NCBI GenBank assembly: GCA_032353305.1
Contig: JAUCNG010387813.1
Coordinates: 1-10,939, forward strand
Reading direction: 5' to 3'
Length of the DNA: 10,939 bases
From: Cephalothrix spiralis
Lineage: Eukaryota; Nemertea; Palaeonemertea; Archinemertea; Cephalotrichidae
A program made the translations under genes and the position numbers. Each line of letters opens with the position of its first letter. Within the stretch, counting starts at the first letter, position 1. The notes below the pieces were generated by a model. The model did no database searches. It saw nothing but the letters and a program-made list of their open reading frames with translations, and was not told the origin of the DNA. Below are positions 1 through 6,508 of the stretch, in pieces.

Positions 1-30
1 ATTTCCTCCTTCGCAAATGTTTGCCTATGA

Positions 31-195
31 AAGTACTTTTTTTACATAAACACTGTAAATGTCAAAATCCAGCGCTTCATATCACTCAGACACTGTTTCA
101 ATAACCCATTTGTGAGTGTACTTTGTTTTACATAAATGTACTGTAAATGTCAAAATCCAGCGTTACATCACTATTTCGATTGCCCATCTTTCACC
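31..195. repeat. Two-copy tandem duplication of an ~85 bp unit
   Basis: Two successive units share the core CTGTAAATGTCAAAATCCAG, found at about 52-71 and 140-159. Each core is preceded by a similar TACTTT...TTACATAAA stretch. Each is followed by a CATCACT-like or ATCACT-like stretch and then a CCCAT near the unit end. The copies differ by small indels and substitutions, so the duplication is not fresh. An open frame that runs through the second unit (116-481) begins inside the repeat and resembles no protein family I know. The rest of that frame is lysine- and isoleucine-rich, as expected of AT-rich DNA. The unit may belong to a longer satellite or dispersed repeat that starts left of the window. 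Confidence 0.8.
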
Positions 196-596
196 AAAAA
201 AAAACATAGAGGCAAAATCCTGGCAGGAAACGGTCGAAAATTTTGTTTTCATAAGTCTGAATAAGTGGGTCCTATGGATGGGCAACAAAATTTTGACAAA
301 ACGTGGGGAAAAGGCCACTTTTAAAGATATGCGAAAAACTGATTTATTAAAAAAATCAGATTATAATACATTTTCCTTAGATATCGCTATGAATTGTACC
401 CTAATAAACGAGGGACCAATATCCGCATTATACGGTCTATTGGAAGGGACATGCAAATTCCCAGAAAAGCCTATAATTTAGCATAGCATATGAATTGACG
501 TAGAAATGGCAAATAATATATAAGTACGCACTTTTTTTGTATAAGATTTCGATCCATTAAATCAACTGGACTTCAGGAGGGGGGGGGGGGGTCTTA
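196..596. other. Unassigned AT-rich stretch ending in a 13-base G tract
   Basis: I see no recognisable gene or repeat between the tandem duplication and the first MITE copy. The notable feature is an uninterrupted run of 13 G at 579-591, directly left of the MITE end. An open frame covering much of 116-481 has no recognisable domain and starts within a repeat, so I do not call it a gene. Confidence 0.6.
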
Positions 597-1050
597 GAAA
601 AAATTGGCATACACGTATTGCGAAAATCGGCAAAATTAAGTTGATGTACCCACCCAACCCAAAATGACATGGAAAAATGGAAAAAAGGCTTGTTTTGCCA
701 AATTTTTAACCACCCACTCCCTTTTTTTTGTATGCGGTTTAAAATATTTTTAACTTTTTCTGCGGTCTAGATTTTTCGAACAAAATTTGTCCAATTTTTT
801 CTACAGCACTCTTCTTTTCTTCTGTAAATTTTGACCACCCACCCAATTTTTGCCATTTTGCTCTGTATTGCTAATAAATTTTGTTAAAAATAATGCTGTA
901 AGCTAGCTTTATAATAAAGTAATAATAGTGATAAAAAAACATGATTAAAATCCAAAAAAGGAGGGAAAAATTGACAAAAACCTGAAAAACTGGAAAAATA
1001 ATGGGTTTTGGCCCACTCCAGCATACGTGTATGTCTTTCCATTTTTTTTT
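597..1050 (+). mobile_element. T-rich MITE family, copy A
   Basis: A non-autonomous DNA element of about 454 bp that matches copy B (5615-6042) along its length in the same orientation. Shared landmarks, in order, are TACCCACCCAACCC, a CATGGAAAAA block, a TTTTTCGAACAAA block, AATTTTTGCCATTTT plus CTCTGT, then GGAAAAATT, and finally CCCACTCCAGC near the right end. The left end AAAAATTGGCATACACGTAT (598-617) is imperfectly inverted at the right end (1021-1050, CATACGTGTATGTCTTTCCA). The termini are more diverged than those of copy B. It encodes nothing: the minus-strand frame at 871-1242 overlaps the element's right half and is low-complexity. The enzyme that moved it and the target-site duplication cannot be read from these ends. 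Confidence 0.75.
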
Positions 1051-1290
1051 AAATACCAATTTTGAACGTTTCACAAACATATATAAATATGAACATACTC
1101 TATACCTAAAGTCCGCTATTATTTTTTGATTCGCGGATGCGCAGAGCGTAAAAGAACTATACGCATGCGCAGATATAGAAAATATCTCGGTTGATTTTTT
1201 CTTTCTTGTTTCACGTACATGTAAAATAAAAAGATTCTCCACTAAAAAATCAGAAATTCTTCGTTATTTGGTCACAAATGATAAATAAAT
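1051..1290. other. Unassigned spacer with two GCGCA motifs
   Basis: AT-rich sequence with no gene call. It contains GGATGCGCAGAGCG (about 1135-1148) and ACGCATGCGCAGAT (1161-1174), two related CpG-rich motifs about 25 bp apart. The same GCATGCGCA core recurs in the palindromic element at 6509-6969, so this may be a worn fragment of a related element. Confidence 0.4.
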
Positions 1291-1334
1291 GAGGGGGTAA
1301 ATCAATGCTTTTGAGGGGGTAAATCAATGCTTTG
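1291..1334. repeat. Two-unit 22 bp tandem repeat
   Basis: The unit GAGGGGGTAAATCAATGCTT is repeated twice back to back (1291-1312 and 1313-1334) with only the last base of the unit differing. Such identity in an otherwise worn region points to a recent slippage or duplication event. It lies immediately beyond the 3' end of the coding-like minus-strand stretch 1339-1723. Confidence 0.9.
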
Positions 1335-1338
1335 GAAA

Positions 1339-1723
1339 TCAAATTCTTTTTGCGAAGGTCACTATTACGCCAATTGGCTTTGTTTGACATTTCAAATAAA
1401 CACTCAATCCAATTTCATAGCTTCCATAGCCTGGGGAAAATCCCCGTTTCGTGCCAATTGCGACTAGGTTGACTTCGATATTGGTTGATGAGGAATTTGC
1501 TTTTGCCCCGAGGCTTGTTTCTTTATTTGCGATTAAAAATGACAAATGCCATTTCGATTTGAGTTAGTTTGCCGATGTGGAGAGTCGAATTTGTGTATAA
1601 ACTGAAAGACGGCGTTATTCTTGGATAGACTTGGGTCATAAGTTCCCAGACAGTGCAACATGGATTAATTGCGTGTGTAAGATTAGAAGTAGCGCTACCT
1701 GGATCAGGTTTTGTAGAATTCAA
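1339..1723 (-). pseudogene. Frameshifted coding-like stretch, family not recognised
   Basis: On the minus strand two open frames overlap. The upstream one (1723 to 1523) includes peptides such as NPCCTVWELMTQVYPRI and ends after MAFVIFNRK. The downstream one is open from about 1563 to 1339 and includes IEVNLVAIGTKRGFSPGYGS. Together they are less biased to K, N, I and F than other frames in this AT-rich window. The phase change at about 1523-1563 would suit a frameshifted or unspliced exon. The upstream end runs into the inverted arm of the foldback element at 1697 and has no ATG at its open end. I recognise no domain. It may be a decayed exon or chance; I rate a functional gene unlikely. Confidence 0.25.
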
Positions 1724-2458
1724 TATTCACAATTTTATTTAGTTTAAACCGCGCTGAATATTTGGCAGTGGGGCGTATATTGGACTCAACTTCAGACACC
1801 GACGTACTACAATTTCACTTTTGAAATTTTTTCAAAATGACCCCACCACCCCTAAAATTAGAGTACTTATGCTAATTTTTGAGGGTTTTTTGCCGGATAC
1901 CAACCAAATTAGAGTACGTTCTCTTACTTTTTGGGGATATTTTACCAGACATCCACCAAATTAAAGTACGTATTCTAATTTTTGGAATTTTTTAGCCAGA
2001 CACCCACCATTTTTTTTGCATATGGTTGAAAATTTTTGAAATTTTTTTTTCAACGCAGTTGTTTAGGAAAAATGCACAAATTTCAAATATTTTTTCTCTA
2101 TTTTTGCCAAATTAGAGTATGTACTCCATCTTTTTGGATTATTTTCCAGTCACCCACCAAATAAGGGTACGTACTCTAACTTTTTCCTATTTTTTGCTGG
2201 ACACCCACCAAATTCGAGTACGTACTCTGATTTTTTTCTACCTTCGAAAACCCCCACCCATCTCAGTCGGTGTCTGAAGTTGGAGTTCAACACCCCCCCC
2301 CACCCCTGAGTTCAACACTGTGAAATCGACTAAGATAAAATAATAACACAACATTACTTTGTTTACAAAGGTAATTTTTGCCCCACTCACTAGATATTTT
2401 GCGCGGTTTAAAATAAAAAAAATTATGAATATTGAATGCTACAAATCCTTATCCAGGT
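1697..2458. mobile_element. Foldback-type element with long inverted arms and an internal tandem array
   Basis: The left arm, from ACCTGGATCAGG at 1697, is inverted at the right end, which finishes TTATCCAGGT at 2458. Paired blocks include ATTCAATATTC, TTTAAACCGCGC and AGTGGGGC, and then a perfect 17 bp inner pair, CAACTTCAGACACCGAC (1787-1803) against its complement (2266-2282). The right arm is longer (about 193 against 107 bp) because it holds an insertion with a 9-base C run (2293-2301) and a second GAGTTCAACAC motif. Between the arms lies an array of ~51 bp units (1840-2232). There is no coding capacity. The structure is that of foldback elements or long-TIR MITEs; I could not fix the outer boundary or a target-site duplication. 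Confidence 0.75.
1840..2232. repeat. Tandem array of ~51 bp units, each with a palindromic AGAGTACGTACTCT-type core
   Basis: At least six units follow the pattern CCACCAAATTAGAGTACG, then TACTCTAA, a T-rich stretch, and a C/G-containing GACAC or similar. The AGTAC cores sit at 1862, 1913, 1965, 2116, 2166 and 2217, so steps are 51, 52, 151, 50 and 51 bases. The two right-hand units carry the best palindromes (GTACGTAC within GGGTACGTACTCT and GAGTACGTACTCT). The 151 bp gap equals three unit lengths, so spacing stays in phase across a middle segment whose cores are lost or replaced. The array is embedded in the foldback arms. Confidence 0.85.
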
Positions 2459-3227
2459 GGCAGCACTTGAGGGACTTCCGGCATGCGCACTGCAATAGTT
2501 GATATGCAGTGTCTCTATTAGTCTATTATTGAAAATATACTATAAACTATTAGGTATAAACTATATTTTAATGAAAAATGTAACTATTTAGTGTTGCTGT
2601 TTCATAACAAAAATATAGGAGACCGCGCCTATTAGACTTCATGTCACGTGTTCTCTGTTGAAATTATTATGTTATAGCGTTTTCGAATTAGTTTTAATTT
2701 AACTGACTTTTTAGAATACCACATACCGTTAGAATGAGCTACGGAATTTAAAAATTCCATTCATGGTCTTCAAAATTATTAGATTAGTTTTTTTGGTCAC
2801 GTGATTATTCAAATTGAGGAGATATAGCCTAGATTATCCGCGAGATTATCCTTTGGAGGCTGAGATGAATTAGGGAATTAGTGGGTTTGGAATTGAGGAA
2901 TTTTCGCCAACTGTTACATAAGATCTTCATATAGTACTAATTCGAATCTACTATAATTTGGAACTATGTTAACAGGTGTTTGGTTTAAAATTCAATTAAT
3001 TTCAAATTCAGTTATTGTAAGACAGCCATTCGACGCTACAAATTAGGGCTAGGCAAATGCACTTAAATTGGTGAAAATAGTTTTTAGGCGCAATTCAGAT
3101 GCTTAACGGGTTTTCAAACCACTCAAATTGGTAAACTTTTTTAATTTCGTTATTCGGCCAATCAGTTTCATATCGGTCTCGCTCACCGACATTGAACCGA
3201 TATCGGGAGCAGATTTGATGCGACCCA
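2459..3227. other. Unassigned intergenic stretch
   Basis: No gene is visible. Small items seen: GCATGCGCAC at 2481-2490; CACGTG E-box-like hexamers at 2645-2650 and 2798-2803; a short hairpin ATATCGGT (3170-3177) with ACCGATAT (3196-3203) just left of the SINE. Frames crossing 3095-3319 on either strand come from the SINE and the GC-rich sequence next to it, and do not look like genes. Confidence 0.5.
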
Positions 3228-3552
3228 GGCGGCAAGGTGGTGAAGCGTCGGGCTCCGAGTCCGGAGCTCCCGAGTTCGAGACCCGGCTCGACACCACTTT
3301 CCATCGGGTGGAACCTTAAGCAAGTTCCTCAGCGCATAGCTTCCTGGGTGGCTCGGTCAGGTTAAATACGTGGAGTGGGACAATGTCCCTCTCTTTGGGG
3401 TAAAAATCCCACTGCTAATCGGTATATAGAAAATAGATTAGAGTGCGTGGTTAGATCTACAGGCCTAAGGGTAAATGCTCAGCAAGCGGGCCATTAAGTG
3501 TCTATTTGAGCCAGTCATCTGACGCCCTATATAATAGAAGAAGTAGAAGAAC
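3228..3552 (+). mobile_element. tRNA-derived SINE
   Basis: A Pol III-type retroposon of about 325 bp. The head is a GC-rich tRNA-like segment with an A-box-like TGGTGAAGCGTC (3238-3249) and a B box AGTTCGAGACC (3273-3283), about 35 bases apart, as in tRNA genes. An unrelated body follows, from about 3300 to 3530, containing GGTGGAACCTTAAGCAAG and a TGGGACAATGTCCCTC hairpin-like block. The 3' end is a short GAA-rich tail, TAGAAGAAGTAGAAGAA (3535-3551). SINEs encode no protein and rely on a LINE reverse transcriptase, which is not in this window. The body is not one I can name with certainty. No clear target-site duplication was found. Confidence 0.75.
3236..3283 (+). promoter_or_regulatory. 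Internal Pol III promoter (A and B boxes) of the SINE
   Basis: The A-box-like block (3238-3249) deviates slightly from the TRGYNNARNNG consensus. The B box (3273-3283) fits GGTTCGANNCC with one change at its first position. Spacing and order fit a type 2 Pol III promoter. Activity cannot be judged from sequence. Confidence 0.6.
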
Positions 3553-4014
3553 ATTGGAATCTGGCACATGACATTCAAAATTACAGTATAAACCAAGGAC
3601 TACCTAGGTTATTTTTGATAAGTTCACGTTTTTAAACTCCCGCACGTAACTTACCATTGAAGAAGAGTGGCTGGGCAAAAAAAGTTTTGAGATCGATCTT
3701 TATGAAGTCCAAATCTTTCTGCATCTGCAGGTCGTAATTCGCCATTGATAGGATAATATATACCATGCATATTGAATTAATGAAAACTAGGTTATTTTTG
3801 AAATGTTGAAATTTTGGACCAATTTTTGGATATATTTTTTTTAAGTCGTGTTACGCCATCATCAAACGGGAACGAGACGCAGGCCCTGATATTACTGGCC
3901 GATTATTTTGCCGATATTAACACGTTATCGGTTCTATCCCAATGTATCCATGCCGATTTTTCGTTAGCTTAGGCGAGTATAGGTCAAGGTCACAGCTTAA
4001 GCTGAATTTAGTCA
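3553..4014. other. Unassigned stretch with a direct AGGTCA repeat
   Basis: No gene is visible. CTAGGTTATTTTTGA-like blocks occur twice (about 3604 and 3788). A weak inverted pair, CGTGTTA (3847-3853) and TAACACG (3918-3924), brackets a locally GC-richer segment (CGGGAACGAGACGCAGGCCC) that might be a worn repeat. A perfect AGGTCAAGGTCA lies at 3981-3992. Confidence 0.45.
3981..3992 (+). promoter_or_regulatory. AGGTCA direct repeat with no spacer (nuclear-receptor-like motif)
   Basis: The sequence reads AGGTCAAGGTCA, two perfect half-sites end to end. It contains TCAAGGTCA, the extended half-site used by monomeric nuclear receptors of the ERR/FTZ-F1 type. No gene lies nearby, so a regulatory role is only a possibility and chance or repeat origin is quite likely. 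Confidence 0.25.
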
Positions 4015-4485
4015 ACAGAAAATACCCAATTTTTTAAAGCCTTATAAAAATGTTATCTGCCAAAGTTTAAAATAGAAATTTACGAAACTGTACCAGAAGA
4101 ATTCCGGCAGACTTTAATAATCATTTTATAGGAATGTATAAATACAAAAAAGAAATTTTTGTTGAATTTAATATTGTTAAAACGTAAAAAGAACTTGTAT
4201 CTTTCTAATAATACACCTAATTCATCAAATCTTATCACCTAAAACTAGAGAAAATACCCAAGTAAAATATTATCTGCCAAAAGTTTAAAAGGGTAATTTA
4301 CGAAGCTGTACTAGAAGAATTCCGGCAGACGCTAAAAATTATTTTATAAGAATGTAGATAAACACAAAAAATAAGTTTTTTGTTTAATTTAATATTGTTA
4401 AAACGAAAAAGCAACTTGTATCAACTTGTATCTATAGACCTAATTCATCAAATCTTATCACCAATAAGTTTGGTTATTTTCAGTT
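4015..4485. mobile_element. Tandemly duplicated ~215-230 bp repeat with imperfect inverted ends
   Basis: Copy 1 (about 4018-4240) and copy 2 (about 4249-4462) share, in order, GAAAATACCCAA, TTATCTGCCAAA, AGAAGAATTCCGGCAGAC, TTTAATATTGTTAAAACG, AACTTGTATC and finally AATTCATCAAATCTTATCAC. The outer ends form an imperfect inverted repeat, CAGAAAATACCCAA at left and TTGGTTATTTTCAG at right (4470-4483), matching at 12 of 14 positions. This suggests one element whose interior is a direct duplication, rather than two separate insertions. Copy 2 has an extra local duplication of AACTTGTATC. No coding capacity is seen. Classification is open: non-autonomous DNA element or local tandem duplication. 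Confidence 0.7.
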
Positions 4486-4981
4486 GTAGTAGAGTGTTGA
4501 TTTCCAAACATTTTTTCTTTCATCGCAAAGCCAATCCTTGTTTTAGTTTTCGCTGAAGTTTCATGAACTGGAAAATAAACTTAAAGAATTTCAAACTTAA
4601 CTTTGTTTGATGAATCTATTGAATAATATACATGATCTAGTAACAATTTGTTCTTAAATTCCCAAGACTCATAGTGCGCTAAACAAACACTTCTTTCCTG
4701 GGAATCTCGATTGTACCGCCTTTGGTGATATGATGATGATGAAGAACAAATCAATTGTCTACTTTTAAAATATTAAATATTAACGGCTATATTCATATAC
4801 TTATGATACTAGTTCGTTGTTGTTTATTATAGTTAATCATATTCATCATCTTTTTAGTGTATTAGCTGACATATTGCGTTCAAAATCAATATTATTCGAA
4901 ATTGTTAAATGTTATTTACGAATTCCTCTAGCGTGACAAGGTCAGCCATAAATTACCAATTTATTAATAGCTGCATATAAC
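4486..4981. other. Unassigned AT-rich stretch
   Basis: No gene or clear repeat is visible. It contains a very short ATG/ATGATG run (about 4726-4741) and otherwise AT-rich sequence with frequent stops in all frames. Confidence 0.5.
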
Positions 4982-5055
4982 GATTCAGCGGCCGAGTGGT
5001 CTAAGGCGCTGGTACTTGATATAGCAAGGGGTGCACGTTCGAGCCCCGAAAGAAG
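4982..5055 (+). pseudogene. Degenerate tRNA-Leu-like sequence (tRNA pseudogene or SINE head)
   Basis: The 5' half, GGCCGAGTGGTCTAAGGCGC (4990-5009), matches the D-arm region typical of eukaryotic tRNA-Leu, including the A box TGGTCTAAGGCG (4997-5008). A B-box-like CGTTCGAGCCC follows at 5036-5046, 39 bases after the A box. The molecule would not fold properly: the expected T stem is interrupted (GGGG is separated from the T loop by TGCAC), the anticodon stem pairs poorly, and the 3' acceptor strand does not complement the 5' strand. It is therefore a relic. No SINE body or tail like that at 3228-3552 follows it. Confidence 0.65.
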
Positions 5056-5105
5056 AATGTAGAATGTTCAAGAATTCTCAGATATTTGACCGATAATTAG
5101 ACAAA

Positions 5106-5262
5106 ATGTCGGAAAATACTCTAAGTGAGCAAGACGTTCATATCAATGTACTTAGTACAGATATTAATCACTTGTTTACTAGAGTACAAGACTCCTGTTT
5201 ATGAATCCAATAAAAATGGAATTAAACCAGCTATAGATTTCGTTATTAATAATATGACTTAA
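5106..5262 (+). pseudogene. Coding-like ORF with a frameshift, just upstream of the hAT-like remnant
   Basis: From an ATG at 5106 the frame reads MSENTLSEQDVHINVLSTD and onward for 32 residues to a TGA at 5202-5204. A shift of one base near 5200 gives a further open stretch (ESNKNGIKPAIDFVINNMT) ending at a TAA at 5260-5262. The composition is more protein-like than most frames here. It directly precedes the transposase-like fragment, so it could be an upstream part of the same decayed gene. I do not recognise the peptides as a known transposase N-terminus, and this link is inference. Confidence 0.25.
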
Positions 5263-5511
5263 TTATAGACGTTTTGATGACTGCTATACATGTAAATCAC
5301 TGGATTAGCGCAAATTTTAAAAAGAGATTTATTATAATTTTCGAAATTGAGTTCATTGGAGTACAAGCTAATGCTTTGCTGGACTCAAATATGTCAAAAC
5401 TGCACGAACAGGTCTTTGAGTATTATTCAAATTATTGGAAAAAATATAATATCGTTAAATTGATTTTAGGTCATGCTGATTCTAAAAGCCTTTAGTGTTC
5501 GCTTTTTGTAA
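5253..5511 (+). pseudogene. Decayed hAT-type (ZBED-like) transposase fragment
   Basis: The frame open from 5253 to the TAG at 5493-5495 reads MTAIHVNHWIS, then a basic FKKRF, then MSKLHEQVFEYY, then KYNIVKLILGHADS. From knowledge of hAT transposases of the ZBED group, this order matches the conserved block TAHWIS, basic segment, IH helix, K(I/V) strand, and the catalytic-region TDSGSNFxKAF. After ADS a shift of one base at 5485 gives KAFSVRFL and a TAA at 5509, just where KAF is expected. A few residues of the DSGSNF motif are missing. Stops, frameshift and lack of the downstream dimerisation domain make it non-functional. No DNA-binding zinc finger or element ends could be tied to it. The family call rests on motif memory, not on a search. 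Confidence 0.5.
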
Positions 5512-5614
5512 GCATTTTGTTTTGCTGTAGCCAATACCGCTTATTAAGAGCCTCGGATGAAAACCAAATTCAGCGATATAGGAGATCATAGAAAAATATA
5601 AGATACAGCAAACA

Positions 5615-6042
5615 ATTGGATGACACATAGGCCGAAAATTAGCATAATTGAGTTGAGGTACCCACCCAACCCCAAAATGGCATGGAAAAAATTGGAAAAA
5701 CTTGCCAATTTTTCCATCGTGCCAATTATTTTCATCAATTTTTGGTCCTATTTTTGCACGCAGTTTAATTTATTTCTGTGGCTCAAATTTTTTCGAACAA
5801 ATTTTTTCCCTTTTTCCACACCGCGCCAATTTTTCCTAAAAAATTTGACCACCAACCTAATTTTTGCCATTTTCCTCTGTTTTGCTACTAATGTTATTTT
5901 TAATGGTGCTCTAAGCTTAAAATAAGTAATATTAATGGTGAAAAAAGGAGGAAAAATTTACAAACAACTGAAAACAGTGGAAAAAAGTGTTTTTTTGCCC
6001 CAAAAAAGTTGCCCACCCACTCCAGCGTATGTGTCATCCAAT
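5615..6042 (+). mobile_element. T-rich MITE family, copy B, with perfect 15 bp inverted ends
   Basis: A 428 bp non-autonomous DNA element bounded by ATTGGATGACACATA (5615-5629) and its exact complement TATGTGTCATCCAAT (6028-6042). A few more matching bases continue outward on both sides, so the true end may lie up to about 7 bases further. The interior matches copy A at 597-1050 in the same orientation: TACCCACCCAACCCC, CATGGAAAAA, TTTTTTCGAACAAAT, AATTTTTGCCATTTTCCTCT, and a final CCCACCCACTCCAGC. The plus-strand frame at 5620-5925 lies wholly inside the element and is low-complexity. No clear target-site duplication is visible, so the superfamily is unassigned. Confidence 0.85.
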
Positions 6043-6508
6043 TTTTTCCATAATTATTTATAGGAATAGGCCTAGTACTTCATATGCACACACATGCGCT
6101 TCGAGTATATTAATAGTTCATTGAGAGTTGCCCTTTAGTTTCATTTTCTAAACCAAGCTCTGATTTTTAACCTTTGGAACTCAGTTGTTATTAGTTATCA
6201 TGTATTTCTTTACATACTGTTTAGTTCATATTTTAAATTCTTGTAAGTTCATTCTATACAATTTTTATGCTATTTTCCCATAATTTACTCTAATTCAATT
6301 AACACTAAGTACGGTTTCATCCTACAAAGTTATCCTCAAATATTCTAAAATGAATAAGCTAAAAATAAAGTCTGTGATAAATTTAGAGCAGGAAGAACTC
6401 TTGTTTTTCCCACAAGTGATGAACAAGGGGTATATTCTAGCCCCTCCGTGCGTGCCTATTTAGCTGGACTCCTTGCTACACCGGTACCAGTTCACGGTTC
6501 TATATTAC
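6043..6508. other. Unassigned stretch left of the palindromic element
   Basis: No gene is visible. It has AT-rich sequence with many stops, then a short GC-richer segment (about 6430-6490) with AAGGGGTATATTCTAGCCCC, an imperfect inverted motif. The last bases (GGTTCT near 6497) have a counterpart AGAACC near 6977 beyond the right end of the palindrome, so the neighbouring element may extend slightly into this stretch. Confidence 0.5.

Noticed and set aside
116-481. 121-codon open frame on the plus strand
   Set aside because: It starts in a tandem repeat, has no recognisable domain, and its composition is that of AT-rich DNA.
871-1242. 123-codon open frame on the minus strand
   Set aside because: It overlaps the right end of MITE copy A, and its last part is low-complexity Y/F/I sequence typical of translated T-rich DNA.
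1840-2232. CRISPR array suspected from the regular ~51 bp spacing
   Set aside because: The whole unit repeats, including the supposed spacers, and units are diverged; it is a tandem satellite-like array in a eukaryotic element, with no cas genes.
2641-2803. Pair of CACGTG E-boxes as a promoter
   Set aside because: They are separated by about 150 bp with no gene or start signal nearby; chance is sufficient.
3095-3319. Overlapping frames on both strands with E/L/S/G-rich peptides
   Set aside because: They are translations of the GC-rich tRNA head of the SINE.
4724-4742. ATG microsatellite
   Set aside because: It has only about four units, too short to be meaningful.
5620-5925. 101-codon frame rich in F, N and L that looks membrane-like
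   Set aside because: It lies wholly within MITE copy B and derives its hydrophobicity from T runs.
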